A DNA stretch of 64,000 nt from Hyphomicrobium_A sp963724945 (GCA_963724945.1 CAVRWL010000001.1:124001-188000); one strand, 5' to 3'; positions 8,916 to 18,687 are shown, counted from the first letter of the stretch. Numbers and translations: made by a program. Notes: generated from the letters alone by a model not told the origin.

Positions 8916-10183
8916 TCGTAGCGCAGGGCTTCGACCGGATCGAGCGTCGAGGCCCGCCAGGACGGATAGAGCGTCGCCAGGACCGAAAGCGCAAGCGCCA
9001 TACCGACGATCGAGGCGGTCTCGTGTACGTTCATGTCGGCAGGGAGCCGCGTCAGGTAGTAGACGTTGGGGTCGAACAGTGTGGTGTCCGTCATCCACGA
9101 CATCAGCTCGCGGATCGATTCGATATTGAGGCAGAACACGACCCCGAGCGCGAGGCCCGCAAGAGTGCCGACGACACCGATGGAGGCCCCGGTTATGAGA
9201 AAGACGCGCATCACGGCTCCGCGCGTCGCCCCCATCGTCCGCAGAATCGCGACGTCGCGGCCCTTGTCCTTCACCAGCATCATGAGGCCGGAGATGATGT
9301 TGAGCGCGGCGACCAGCACGATCAGCGACAGGATGATGAACATCACGTTGCGCTCCACCTCGAGCACGGTGAAGAACGTCTCGTTGCGCTGGCGCCAGTC
9401 GGCGACGTGCATCGTGGGACCTGCGGCCTGCCTGACCGCGTCGACGAGCTCATCGAGCTGGCCGGGATCATTGACCACGATCTCGAGCGCGTCGACATCG
9501 GGCCCGCGCGAGAAATAGCGCTGCGCCTCCAGAAGCGGCATGAAAACCATGGTGCTGTCGTACTGGGCCATGCCCATCTCGAACAGGGCCGTGATCTTGT
9601 AGGGCTTGCTGCGCGGCGCGGTGCCGAACGGCGTCTGCGCGCCGCGCGCCGAGATGAGCGTGATGGTGTCGCCGACATTGACGCGCAGCGAGTTGGCGAG
9701 CCGCGTTCCGATCACGATTCCGCGGCCGCTCCCGAAGCCGTTGAGCGAGCCGTAACGGATGTTGTTGGCAATGAGCGGCAACGCCTTCAGGCTCTCCTCC
9801 GTCATCCCGCGCACGAGCGCACCCGTCGCCTGCGCGGGCGAGGAGACCATGACCTGGCCCTCGATCAGGGGCATCGCCGCCTTGACGCCGGGCACGCGCG
9901 CGGCGCGCTTGGCGACCTCGTTATAGTCGTCGAACTCGCCGCCGATCTTGTTGACGATGATGTGGCCGTTGAGCCCCAGGATCTTGGCGAAGAGCTCGTT
10001 GCGGAAGCCGTTCATCACCGCCATGACGATGATGAGCGTGGCAACGCCGAGCATGATGCCGGTGAAGGAGAAGCCGGCGATGACGGAGATGAAGCCTTCC
10101 TTGCGGCGCGCGCGCAGATAGCGCAGCGCCAGCATCCATTCGAATGGCGCAAACGGTCTTGTGTTAACAATGGCCGCTGTCAT
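8912..10183 (-). CDS. lolC: Lipoprotein-releasing system permease, LolC/LolE family
   Basis: 423-residue inner-membrane subunit that works with LolD. The start FEWMLALRYLRARRKEGFIS is typical of LolC/E, followed by the first membrane helix (GIMLGVATLIIVMAVMNGF), a large periplasmic domain (about residues 55-275) and three carboxy-terminal helices. Only one permease gene is present; in alphaproteobacteria a single LolC/E-type protein usually forms the homodimer, so absence of a second gene is not a defect. It overlaps lolD by four bases and lies 130 bases downstream of proS. Confidence 0.95.
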   Translation of the reverse strand: MTAAIVNTRPFAPFEWMLALRYLRARRKEGFISVIAGFSFTGIMLGVATLIIVMAVMNGFRNELFAKILGLNGHIIVNKIGGEFDDYNEVAKRAARVPGVKAAMPLIEGQVMVSSPAQATGALVRGMTEESLKALPLIANNIRYGSLNGFGSGRGIVIGTRLANSLRVNVGDTITLISARGAQTPFGTAPRSKPYKITALFEMGMAQYDSTMVFMPLLEAQRYFSRGPDVDALEIVVNDPGQLDELVDAVRQAAGPTMHVADWRQRNETFFTVLEVERNVMFIILSLIVLVAALNIISGLMMLVKDKGRDVAILRTMGATRGAVMRVFLITGASIGVVGTLAGLALGVVFCLNIESIRELMSWMTDTTLFDPNVYYLTRLPADMNVHETASIVGMALALSVLATLYPSWRASTLDPVEALRYE

Positions 10184-10312
10184 TCCCGCGAAACTCCTAC
10201 CGCTCCTCGTGCCCGGCGAGCAGAGCTACCGCCCCAATCAGGCCAGATTGCGTTGCGCGAGGTAGGGCTTTTCAGGCCCGCCTCCAACGCCGGGCGCCTT
10301 GCATCCGCCGCC

Positions 10313-11845
10313 CTAGTAGGCGCGCCCGATCAGCACATATTCCTTTGCAAGATCCCCCGTGAACAGACAGGCTCCCCCGACCGGCTGTTGCTCAAGCGGC
10401 GCGTTACGGATCGTGAGCTTAAGCGCTTTTAGCCGCTCCGCAATTGCCTCCAGCTTGGCTCCTTCGGGCTTCGACCAAGCGACTTTGGCCCAGCCCTTGA
10501 AGGCGCCGCCTTCGTCCTCGGCTTCGGCCGCGCCGAAGTACTCGCTGAGCTCATCGAACGTCCTGATGCCGGTAAGGATGTTGTCGTCGAGGCGCGCCTT
10601 GGCTTCAGCAAAAAGCCGCGCCTGAATGTCATCCAGAAGCGTTTGCGCCCCGGCCACGAACTCCGCGCGCGCCAGCGTATGCGAGACAATCCTTTCGCCG
10701 TCGCGCAGCGCATCGCGGCGCATGTACGTGACCTTGTCCCCGGCCGCATCGCGCCCGCCGATCTCGACGATCACCGGCGCGCCACGGCGCACCCAATTCC
10801 AGCGCTTCTCCGCCGACTTCACCGGCTTCACGTCGACGAGCACGCGGATGCCGGCGGCCTTCAGCTCCTTCTCGAGCGAAGCACAGTAGTCGATGAGCTC
10901 CTTGTCCTCGGGCTTGTCGCGCAGCATGGGCACGATGACGATCTGGCGCGGCGCGATTTTTGGCGGCAGCCTCAGGCCATCATCGTCGCCGTGCGTCATG
11001 ATCACGGCGCCGATCAGGCGCGTTGAAACTCCCCAGCTCGTCGTATGGCACAGCTCGAGTTGGCCTTGAGGGTTCTGGAAGCGAATGTTCTGCGCTTCGG
11101 CGAAGTGGGTTCCGAGATAGTGCGACGTACCGGCTTGCAGCGCCTTCCCGTCCTGCATCATGGCCTCGATCGAATAGGTATTGTCGGCGCCGGGGAAGCG
11201 CTCGTTGGAGGGCTTCTCGCCGGCGATGACGGGCATCGCGAGCACGCTTTCCGCGAACTCACGATACACCTCCAGCATCCTCATCGTTTCGGCCATCGCG
11301 TCGTCGCGGCCCGCGTGCGCGGTATGGCCTTCCTGCCAGAGAAATTCGGCGGTCCGCAGGAAGAGACGCGTGCGCATCTCCCATCTGACGACGTTCGCCC
11401 ACTGGTTGATCAGCAACGGGAGATCCCGATAGCTTTTGATCCAGCGCTGGAACGCATCTCCGATGATCATCTCCGACGTCGGCCGCACGATGAGCGGCTC
11501 CTCGAGCTTGGCTTCCGGATCGACCACCAGCTTGCCGCCTTCGTTCTTCAAGCGGTGGTGCGTAACGACCGCCATCTCCTTGGCGAAGCCTTCGACGTGC
11601 TCGGCCTCCTTGGCGATGAAGCTCATCGGGATGAAGAGCGGGAAATAGCAGTTCTCGTGGCCGGTATCCTTGATGCGGGCGTCAAGCTCGGCCTGAATGC
11701 GCTCCCATACGCCCCAACCCCACGGCTTGATGATCATGCAGCCGCGCACCGGGCTCGTCTCGGCCATGTCGCCGTCGCGCACGGCGGCCTGGTACCACTC
11801 CGGGAAATCCTGCTCCCGAGTGACGGAAAGCGCGCGCTTGCTCAT
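10313..11845 (-). CDS. proS: Prolyl-tRNA synthetase, archaeal/eukaryotic-type (class without bacterial insertion domain)
   Basis: Charges tRNA-Pro with proline. The 510-residue protein begins ALSVTREQDFPEWYQAAVRD and has GCMIIKPWGWGVWERIQ, the class II motif 2 (RWEMRTRLFLRTAEFLWQEG), motif 3 (VSTRLIGAVIMTHGDDDG) and the terminal-Tyr carboxy-terminal domain ending YVLIGRAY. These are features of the archaeal/eukaryotic-like ProRS, not of the ~440-residue alphaproteobacterial enzyme, which starts with a RLSRYFLPILKE-like motif. Yet it stands in the normal alphaproteobacterial proS position before lolC-lolD-dnaE. ATG 11845 chosen by family start; the longer upstream reading is untranslated leader. 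I infer displacement of the native gene in place. Confidence 0.93.
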   Translation of the reverse strand: MSKRALSVTREQDFPEWYQAAVRDGDMAETSPVRGCMIIKPWGWGVWERIQAELDARIKDTGHENCYFPLFIPMSFIAKEAEHVEGFAKEMAVVTHHRLKNEGGKLVVDPEAKLEEPLIVRPTSEMIIGDAFQRWIKSYRDLPLLINQWANVVRWEMRTRLFLRTAEFLWQEGHTAHAGRDDAMAETMRMLEVYREFAESVLAMPVIAGEKPSNERFPGADNTYSIEAMMQDGKALQAGTSHYLGTHFAEAQNIRFQNPQGQLELCHTTSWGVSTRLIGAVIMTHGDDDGLRLPPKIAPRQIVIVPMLRDKPEDKELIDYCASLEKELKAAGIRVLVDVKPVKSAEKRWNWVRRGAPVIVEIGGRDAAGDKVTYMRRDALRDGERIVSHTLARAEFVAGAQTLLDDIQARLFAEAKARLDDNILTGIRTFDELSEYFGAAEAEDEGGAFKGWAKVAWSKPEGAKLEAIAERLKALKLTIRNAPLEQQPVGGACLFTGDLAKEYVLIGRAY

Positions 11846-12427
11846 TGGCCGGCCCCTAACGTCATCGTGCCCGAGGCCAGATGGCTTGCCTGGGCATACC
11901 CCGGAGCACCGGCAGGAAGTAGCGGAACAGGAGCATGGAAGGCCGATCTGCCGACAATGGGCGCGGGTCGCGTGCTGGCCCGGGCGCGTGTTAACCAGTC
12001 GCCGCACGCCGCTGCGAGCCTGATTTTTGGGCTGGTAGCCCGGAATGGGTCGGGTGGCAATCCCGCAGCGGAGCCCGCGCGCCGCCGTCCCCACGAGAAA
12101 TAGGGCCTGCCCGGCGCCGCTTGCAGGGCATCACCCGAGCGGGGTGCGCAAACGGACCTCCACACGGTGAAGTCGCAACGACTTCAGGGCGTGCGAATTT
12201 TTTCGATCCGGAGCGCAATTGGCCGTGACAGATGGCCGCGCGTCGGCTAAACGTACACGCCATGAGGGTGGGTCAAAGCCGCGCACAGAAGCGGCGGGCA
12301 GCCCGAGTCTAGGGAGAAAGCTGGCGCTCGCGGACTACCCAGTGGGGTGGTCGAGGCGGTGCCTTTGTGTAGAGCGTGCGGCGCCCGTTTCGCAGCAGAG
12401 CTCCACGAAAAGAAATGCAGCTCGCGC
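11846..12427. other. Long intergenic stretch upstream of proS
   Basis: About 580 bases with no open reading frame that resembles a protein on either strand, no tRNA and no recognisable mobile-element ends. It is unusually long for this otherwise tightly packed cluster and may hold the proS promoter, or scar sequence from replacement of the older proS; I cannot point to a specific signal. Confidence 0.5.
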
Positions 12428-12457
12428 AAGAGCAAGGTTCCTTGGGACCTTGCTCTT
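12428..12457 (-). terminator. Perfect hairpin, terminator-like, downstream of the nuo-to-DUF1467 operon
   Basis: AAGAGCAAGGTTCC pairs with GGGACCTTGCTCTT around a two- to four-base loop, one of the strongest hairpins in the window. It lies just after the DUF1467 stop, so it could end the long nuo transcript; the T-rich stretch (TTTCGCATTTT) is on the plus-strand side, so polarity is not certain. Confidence 0.6.
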
Positions 12458-12477
12458 TCGCATTTTGCGGCCAGCGC

Positions 12478-12732
12478 TCACGGGAAGAGAAGCGTTTCGG
12501 ACGTGATCAGCTGGTCGGCGATCACCACGTAGATGATGGCGAAGACGATCGTCGCGACCAGCGAGTTGATCAGGAAGATGCGCGCCATCCGCTGATTGGC
12601 TGGTGCGCTCTCCGGCGTGCCCGGCACCACGTTGCCGTCCTCGTGCTGGGTGCGCACGCCGAACGGCAGCACGACGAACAGCGTGATCCACCAGATGAAG
12701 ACGTAGACCGCGATCGATTCAAGAAGGTCCAT
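12478..12732 (-). CDS. DUF1467 family small membrane protein
   Basis: 84-residue protein with two hydrophobic helices (residues about 5-24 and 53-72) separated by a polar loop with RTQHEDGNVVPGTPESAP, the DUF1467 pattern. Function unknown. It is conserved after mce and before proS in many Hyphomicrobiales, here six bases downstream of mce, so it is probably translated from the same message. Confidence 0.85.
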   Translation of the reverse strand: MDLLESIAVYVFIWWITLFVVLPFGVRTQHEDGNVVPGTPESAPANQRMARIFLINSLVATIVFAIIYVVIADQLITSETLLFP

Positions 12733-12738
12733 TGTTCG

Positions 12739-13143
12739 TCAGGCCTGTTCCAACTCGACGAGCGTGCCGCAGAAATCCTTGGGATGCAGGAACAAGACCG
12801 GCTTGCCGTGCGCGCCGATCTTTGGCTGCCCGTCGCCCAGCACGCGAGCACCTTGCGCCTTGAGCCTGTCGCGCGCGGCGAGGATGTCGTCAACCTCGTA
12901 GCAGACGTGATGGATGCCGCCCTCCGGGCTCTTCTCCAGGAACTTGGCGATGGGGGAGCCCTCGCCCAACGGCTCCAAGAGCTCGATCTTGGTGTTGGGC
13001 AACGTGATGAAGACGACCGTCACGCCGTGCTCGGGCTGCGGCAGCGGCTCAGTGACCTGAGCGCCAAGCGCATCGCGATAGAGGGCGGTCGCGGCGGCGA
13101 GATCCTTCACCGCGATGGCGACATGGTTCAAGCGGCCGATCAT
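12739..13143 (-). CDS. mce: Methylmalonyl-CoA epimerase
   Basis: Interconverts (R)- and (S)-methylmalonyl-CoA for propionate catabolism. The 134-residue vicinal-oxygen-chelate protein carries the metal ligands expected: His in RLNHVAIAV near the start, the central GGIHHVCYEV and the terminal TLVELEQ glutamate. It lies 58 bases downstream of rnj in the nuo-birA-rnj-mce array. No mutase gene lies in the window. Confidence 0.95.
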   Translation of the reverse strand: MIGRLNHVAIAVKDLAAATALYRDALGAQVTEPLPQPEHGVTVVFITLPNTKIELLEPLGEGSPIAKFLEKSPEGGIHHVCYEVDDILAARDRLKAQGARVLGDGQPKIGAHGKPVLFLHPKDFCGTLVELEQA

Positions 13144-13201
13144 TCTCTCCTCTCAGCTCGAGCCCATCTCCTCTTCGCTCGTCCGACGGGAGCGGGAGGC
13201 C

Positions 13202-14911
13202 TCAGCCTCTATTATCGATCACGTTCACGAGCACCTTGCAAATGGGCTTCTTGCCCCAAGCCTCGTTGACGGCGGCGCGGACGGCGCGGCGAACCGCCTC
13301 AGCGACGACGTCGGGCCCCTTGCGCGCCTTGGGCGGGATGCTCCGCAGCGTGCCGTCAATCGTGTCGAGCACGAGATCGAGCATGGCATCGCCACCGGCG
13401 GTCTCGGCGGGAACCCCGTCGAGGGCGGCCTGCGGCTCGGCCATGAGCTCGCCGCGGCGCGAGAGAGCAAGCGCCACGACCACCATGCCGGCAACGGCGA
13501 GCTTGCGGCGCGCCCGCACCGGGCCTTCGGCCTCCGCGACGAGCAGTCGGCCGTCGCGGAAGAGGCGCCCGACGGGGGCATCGTCGATGACGGCGGGATC
13601 GGGCGCGAGCCGTGCGATCTCGCCGTCGAGCACAGAGAGCACCGTTTGCGCGCCCATCTCGCGCGCCAACGCCGCTTGGGCCCGCAGATGGCGCGCCTCC
13701 CCGTGCATCGGCACGACGACGCGCGGCTTAACCCAGCGGTACATGCGGCGCAACTCGTCGCGCCGGGGATGGCCCGACACGTGCACCAGCGCGTCGCTGT
13801 CGGTCAAGAGATCGCAGCCGATGCGCGAAAGGTTGTTCTGGATGCGCCCGACGGCCTTCTCGTTGCCGGGGATCGTGCGCGAGGAGAAGATGACGAGGTC
13901 GCCTTTATCGAGCGAAATCTCGGGGTGCTCTTCCTCGGCGATACGCGCCAGCGCCGCGCGCTGCTCGCCCTGGCTACCGGTGCACAGGAGAACGACGTCG
14001 TCGCGGTTCAGGTAGGTGAACTGATCCTGGTCGAGACGCTTGAAGCCCTGCGGCAGATAGCCCGTGTCGATCGCGACCTCGATGACGCGGTGGAGCGCGC
14101 GGCCGGCCACGACGAGCTCGCGTCCGGCGGCGCGGGCGGCATCCGCCACCGCCTTGATGCGCGCCACGTTGGAGGAGAAGGTTGTGAGCGCCACGCGGCC
14201 CTTGGCGCCCGCCACGATCTTGGCGAGCGAGCTTGCAACGTCGCGCTCCGAGGGCGAGGAGCCCTCGCGGAAGGCGTTGGTCGAATCGATGACGAGGACA
14301 TCGATGCCGCTGTCAGCGAGCCGCTGAAGGCGGCTCTCGTCGAGCGGCGCACCGACGAGCGGCGTGGGATCGAGCTTCCAGTCGCCGGTATGAAAGACGG
14401 TCGCCGGCGGCGTGCGGATCAAAAGCGCGCTCATTTCCGGGATCGAGTGCGCGAGCGACACGAGCTCGACCTCGAAAGGACCGACTTTGAACTGGCTATC
14501 GAGCGCCACGACATTGATCGGGAGCTTCAGGTCGGCTCCGTACTCGGCAAGCTTCGCGCGCAGCATGCCAGCGGTGAACGGCGTGGCGTAGATCGGCGCC
14601 TTGAGGCGCGGCCACAGCTCGATCAACGCTCCGATGTGATCCTCGTGCGCGTGCGTCAGCACGATGCCGGCAAGATCGCCGCGCCGCTCCTCGATGAAGC
14701 GCACGTCGGGCAGGATCACGTCGATGCCGGGATCGAACTCGCCCTCGGGAAACGTGATGCCGCAATCGACCATCAGCCAGCGGCGCGCGTCCGCCGGTCC
14801 GAGCCCGTAGAGGTAGGCGTTCATGCCGATCTCGCCGAGACCGCCGAGCGCCACGAACACGAGCTCGTCACCGCCTTTGCCCCGGCCCGCCCCGGACCCT
14901 TTTGCGCTCAT
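13202..14911 (-). CDS. rnj: Ribonuclease J
   Basis: Metallo-beta-lactamase/beta-CASP ribonuclease with 5'-3' exonuclease and endonuclease activity, used in rRNA and mRNA processing. In the 569-residue protein I see FVALGGLGEIGMNAYLYG, the zinc motif LTHAHEDHIGAL, TVFHTGDWKLDPTP, and the beta-CASP motif HVSGHPRRDELRRMYRWVKP, plus a carboxy-terminal domain. ATG 14911 overlaps the birA stop by four bases (ATGA). The reading continues open upstream into birA but that part is not protein-like. Confidence 0.96.
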   Translation of the reverse strand: MSAKGSGAGRGKGGDELVFVALGGLGEIGMNAYLYGLGPADARRWLMVDCGITFPEGEFDPGIDVILPDVRFIEERRGDLAGIVLTHAHEDHIGALIELWPRLKAPIYATPFTAGMLRAKLAEYGADLKLPINVVALDSQFKVGPFEVELVSLAHSIPEMSALLIRTPPATVFHTGDWKLDPTPLVGAPLDESRLQRLADSGIDVLVIDSTNAFREGSSPSERDVASSLAKIVAGAKGRVALTTFSSNVARIKAVADAARAAGRELVVAGRALHRVIEVAIDTGYLPQGFKRLDQDQFTYLNRDDVVLLCTGSQGEQRAALARIAEEEHPEISLDKGDLVIFSSRTIPGNEKAVGRIQNNLSRIGCDLLTDSDALVHVSGHPRRDELRRMYRWVKPRVVVPMHGEARHLRAQAALAREMGAQTVLSVLDGEIARLAPDPAVIDDAPVGRLFRDGRLLVAEAEGPVRARRKLAVAGMVVVALALSRRGELMAEPQAALDGVPAETAGGDAMLDLVLDTIDGTLRSIPPKARKGPDVVAEAVRRAVRAAVNEAWGKKPICKVLVNVIDNRG

Positions 14912-15717
14912 CGGACTTCGTCGTCTCCCTGTGCCTCGTCGCCGGGCGGCACATGTGCAAGGCTCACGTCTCCGAACGCGAAGCGCCGCTCGCGCCCGTC
15001 GGCGCCCGCGATCAGCAGCGCCCCCTCGTCGTCCAGGCCGACGAACCGACCCTCGATGCGGCCCTCGGTGCCGTTGACGGCGAGCGGCTCGCCCGGCGCG
15101 CCGCCCCGCTCGAGCCAGGCCGCCCGCACGCGTGCAAACCCGGCCCCTTCGTCCCAGACCGCGAGCCAGGCCTCCATGGCCTCGGCCAGGAAGCACAACG
15201 CCTCGCGCGGCGAAAGGGGCAACCCGTGCGCTGCGAGATATGTCGCGGCCGGCCCCAGCTCGGCCGGCGCGGCGGCGAGATTGAGGCCCACACCCACGAC
15301 CGTCGCCAATCCGGCACCCGGCGCCCGCGTCGTGCTCTCGACCAGGATGCCCCCGGTCTTGGCGGACCCGATGAGGATGTCGTTCGGCCACTTGAGGCGG
15401 AGCCCGGCGGGCGCCGCAAGCGATCCGGCCTTGCGGATGGCGTCGATCGCCGCAACACCCGCCACGAGCGCGAGCTGGGGCGCGCGCGCCATGGGGCATG
15501 ACGGCGAGAGAATGAGGCTCGCATGCAGGTTGCCGGGGAGAGACGCCCACGCGCGACCTGAGCGCCCGCGCCCGGCGTTCTGCCGGTCGGTGAGCACCCA
15601 CATCGGCCCCATCTCGCCGGCGAGCGCGCGGCGCATCGCTTCTGCGTTCGTGGAGTCGGTCTCGGCGAGGTGGGCCAGCCGATAGCGTGAGGGCAGCTCG
15701 GGAGCCGTTGGCCTCAT
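14908..15717 (-). CDS. birA: Biotin-[acetyl-CoA-carboxylase] ligase
   Basis: Attaches biotin to the carrier protein of acetyl-CoA carboxylase. 269 residues, without the amino-terminal repressor helix-turn-helix, so a group I monofunctional enzyme. Visible motifs: ETDSTNAEAMRRA near residue 19, the biotinyl-AMP loop GRGRSGRAW and LKWPNDILIG. It overlaps nuoN and rnj by four bases each (ATGA at both ends), so it is translationally coupled in the tail of the nuo operon, a conserved arrangement in this group. Confidence 0.95.
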   Translation of the reverse strand: MRPTAPELPSRYRLAHLAETDSTNAEAMRRALAGEMGPMWVLTDRQNAGRGRSGRAWASLPGNLHASLILSPSCPMARAPQLALVAGVAAIDAIRKAGSLAAPAGLRLKWPNDILIGSAKTGGILVESTTRAPGAGLATVVGVGLNLAAAPAELGPAATYLAAHGLPLSPREALCFLAEAMEAWLAVWDEGAGFARVRAAWLERGGAPGEPLAVNGTEGRIEGRFVGLDDEGALLIAGADGRERRFAFGDVSLAHVPPGDEAQGDDEVR

Positions 15718-17174
15718 GGGCCGGACGTAATTTGCAGCGACTGTGCTGCCGTAAGCGCGGCATCGACGAGCGGCGCCGGCACGACAATGAACAGCAGCAC
15801 GAAGAGCGCAGAGACCGTCATCACGAGGCCAGGTCCGCGCTCCACCGGCAGAAACGGCTCGCGCGCGTCATCGAAGAACATGATCTTGACGACGCGCAGG
15901 TAGTAGTAGGCGGCAATCACACTCGCCAAGACGCCGATGACAGCAAGTGCATAGAGCCCCGACTTAATCGCCGCGGCAAAGACGTAGAACTTGGCGAAGA
16001 ACCCGGCGAGCGGCGGCACGCCCGCCATGGAGAACAGGATCATGGCGAGGACGAACGCCATGGGCAGGTTGGTCTTGGCTAACCCTGAGAGCGCGTCGAT
16101 CTCCTCGACCATGCCGAGCTTGCCCCGCATGGAGAGGATGCAGGCGAAGGCGCCGACGGTCATGAACAGATAGATCGTGAGGTAGACGATGACGGCCTGC
16201 GTGCCGGCCTCGCTGTCGGCGGCGAGCCCGATCAGTGCGTAGCCGACGTGGCCGATCGAGGAATAGGCCATCAGCCGCTTGATGTTCGATTGCCCGATGG
16301 CGGCGAAGGCGCCGAGCAGCATCGAGGCGATTGAGAGGAAAACGACGATCTGCTGCCATTGCGGCGCGACGTCGGGGAACGCGCTGAGCAAGACGCGCAT
16401 CAGCAGCGCGAACGCCGCAATCTTCGGCGCCGCGGCGAAGAAGGCGGTGACCGGAGTCGGTGCGCCCTCGTAGACGTCGGGCGTCCACATGTGGAAGGGC
16501 ACTGCCGCGATCTTGAAGGCGATGCCGACGAGGAGGAACACGAGACCGACAGTGAGGCCGACGTTCTCGGCCATCGGGTGCGCCTTGGCGACGTCGGCGA
16601 TCACGGAAAAGTCGACCGAGCCGGTGAAGCCGTAGATGAGCGAGCAGCCGTAGAGCAGCATGCCGGTCGACAGCGATCCCAGCACGAAATACTTGAGGCC
16701 GGCCTCGCTGGAGCGGACGTTGTCGCGGTGGATGGCAGCGACGACATAAAGCGCCAGGCTCTGCAGCTCGATGCCGAGAAAGAGCGCGATGAGGTCGCCG
16801 GCCGAGATCATCAGCATCATGCCGAGGGTGGCGAGCAGAAGGAGGACCGCGTATTCGAAGCTCAACAGCTTGGCGCGGGCGAGATCGCCGAATGACATGA
16901 TGAGCACCAGGGCCGCGCCAGCGAGCACCAGGAGCTTCATGAAGCGGGCGAAGGGATCGGCGATGAAGGCGCCGTCAAACAGGCTCGCGCGCTCCGGGGC
17001 GGCGGTCGCGAGCAGGCCCGCGGCGGCGAGCACGACGAGGATCGCGATCACATGCGCGGCGAAATCGCGGCCCTCGGTGGCGCGGCGGAAGGCCCCGAAC
17101 ATGAGGAGCACCATGGCGCCCACGGCAAGGACGATCTCTGGCAACATCGGCGCGTACTTCGCGAACTCTTGCAT
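15714..17174 (-). CDS. nuoN: NADH-quinone oxidoreductase subunit N
   Basis: Antiporter-like proton-pumping subunit of complex I in the inner membrane. 486 residues with about 14 hydrophobic helices; GIELQSLALYVVAA, the AVPFHMWTPDVYEGAPTPVT segment holding conserved His/Trp residues, and SNIKRLMAYSSIGHVGYAL are hallmark antiporter-subunit motifs. It is the last nuo gene, 12 bases after nuoM. Confidence 0.97.
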   Translation of the reverse strand: MQEFAKYAPMLPEIVLAVGAMVLLMFGAFRRATEGRDFAAHVIAILVVLAAAGLLATAAPERASLFDGAFIADPFARFMKLLVLAGAALVLIMSFGDLARAKLLSFEYAVLLLLATLGMMLMISAGDLIALFLGIELQSLALYVVAAIHRDNVRSSEAGLKYFVLGSLSTGMLLYGCSLIYGFTGSVDFSVIADVAKAHPMAENVGLTVGLVFLLVGIAFKIAAVPFHMWTPDVYEGAPTPVTAFFAAAPKIAAFALLMRVLLSAFPDVAPQWQQIVVFLSIASMLLGAFAAIGQSNIKRLMAYSSIGHVGYALIGLAADSEAGTQAVIVYLTIYLFMTVGAFACILSMRGKLGMVEEIDALSGLAKTNLPMAFVLAMILFSMAGVPPLAGFFAKFYVFAAAIKSGLYALAVIGVLASVIAAYYYLRVVKIMFFDDAREPFLPVERGPGLVMTVSALFVLLFIVVPAPLVDAALTAAQSLQITSGP

Positions 17175-17186
17175 CAGGGCTCCTGA

Positions 17187-18687
17187 CTACGGCACGACGG
17201 CTGCGCCGGCCGGGTGGACAGAGGCCTCGTAGGCCGCGACGAGCTTCTTAACCGGCACCGCAGCAACGTCGAGCACGGGCGCGGGATAGACGCCGAGCAG
17301 GATCGTCAGCACGATCAGCGGTGCCATGATGCCGATCTCGCGGTAGCTCAAATCCTGCATGGCCTTGAGCGTGGGCTTGACGAGCTCGCCGAAGATCACG
17401 CGCCGGTAGAGCCATAGCGCGTAGCATGCCGACCAAATCACGCCGGAGGTCGCAATGAGCGCGACCCAGGTGTTGACCTTGAAGGCAGCGAGAAGCGTGA
17501 GGAACTCGCCGATGAAGCCCGAGGTGCCGGGCAGACCCACGTTGGCCATGGTGAACACCATGAAGAACGCGGCGTAGATCGGCATGCGATTGACGAGGCC
17601 ACCGAACACCGAGATCTCGTGCGTGTGCATGCGGTCGTAGAGCACGCCGACGCAGAGGAAGAGCCCGGCCGACACGATGCCGTGCGAGACCATCTGGAAG
17701 ATGGCGCCTTCGAGGCCCTTGGGTGGTGAAGGTGAAGATGCCCATCGTCACGAAGCCCATGTGCGCGACCGAGGAGTAGGCGATGAGCTTCTTCATGTCG
17801 GTCTGCGCCAGCGCCACGAGCGAGGTGTAGACGATGGCGACGACCGAGAGGAAGAACATGAAGCCCGTGAGCTCCTGGCAGGCGATGGGGAACATCGGCA
17901 CCGAGAAGCGCAGGAAACCGTAGGCGCCCATCTTCAACAGGATTGCCGCCAGGATCACCGAGCCTGCGGTCGGGGCCTCGACGTGCGCGTCCGGCAACCA
18001 TGTGTGCACCGGCCACATCGGCAGCTTCACGGCGAACGAGGCGAAGAAGGCGAACCACAAGTACCACTGCATGTCGGCCGGGAACTTGGTCGTCATCAGC
18101 GTGGGGATGTCGGTCGTGCCGGTGTGCCAGTACATCGCCATGATGGCGAGCAGCATCAGCACCGAGCCGAGCAGCGTATAGAGGAAGAACTTGAAGGTGG
18201 CGTAGACCCGGTTCTTGCCGCCCCAGACGCCGATGATCAAGAACATCGGGATGAGGCCGCCCTCGAAGAAGACGTAGAACAGCACGAGATCGAGCGCACA
18301 GAAGACGCCGATCATGAGCGTCTCGAGCACGAGGAAAGCGATCATGTACTCTTTGACGCGGTCCTGGATGCACACCCAGCTCTGCAGCACGCACAAGGGC
18401 AATAGGAATGTCGTCAGCAGGACGAACAGCACCGAGATGCCGTCGACGCCGAGCTTGAATTTGAAGAGGTCGAGCCAGGTGCGCGTCTCCACGAACTGGA
18501 AGGCCGCGGTCGAGGAGTCGAAGTTGAACCAAATGATGAGCGAGACGGCGAAGGTAATGATGGTCGTCCACAGCGCCACCCAGCGCGCGTTGCCCTTCGC
18601 TTCCGGGTTGAGGCAGGCGATGATCCCGGCGCCGACCAGCGGCAGGAACATGACGATCGACAGAAGCGGAGCGGAGGAGAGGTCCAT
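17187..18687 (-). CDS. nuoM: NADH-quinone oxidoreductase subunit M, frameshifted
   Basis: Second antiporter-like proton-pumping subunit. The first frame runs from MDLSSAPLLSIVMFLPLVGA to MGIFTFTTQG; the rest (MVSHGIVSAGLFLCVGVLYD to the stop) lies in another frame. Removing one C from the run at 17716-17718 restores TTQGLEGAIFQMVSHG and a 499-residue NuoM of normal length. Conserved features include PMWPVHTWLPDAHVEAPTAG and KKLIAYSSVAHMGF. As both parts are well conserved, a homopolymer sequencing error is the likely explanation. It abuts nuoL directly (no gap). Confidence 0.93.

Noticed and set aside
8912..10183. Missing second permease (LolE) as a gene loss
   Set aside because: A single LolC/E-type permease is normal in alphaproteobacteria.
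11842..12165. Possible small genes upstream of proS
   Set aside because: Candidate peptides are Arg/Ser/Pro-rich with no homology pattern and no ribosome-binding site; treated as non-coding.
17187..18687. Programmed frameshifting in nuoM
   Set aside because: No slippery heptamer recognised, and other unrelated genes in the window show the same kind of single-base homopolymer change, pointing to sequence error.
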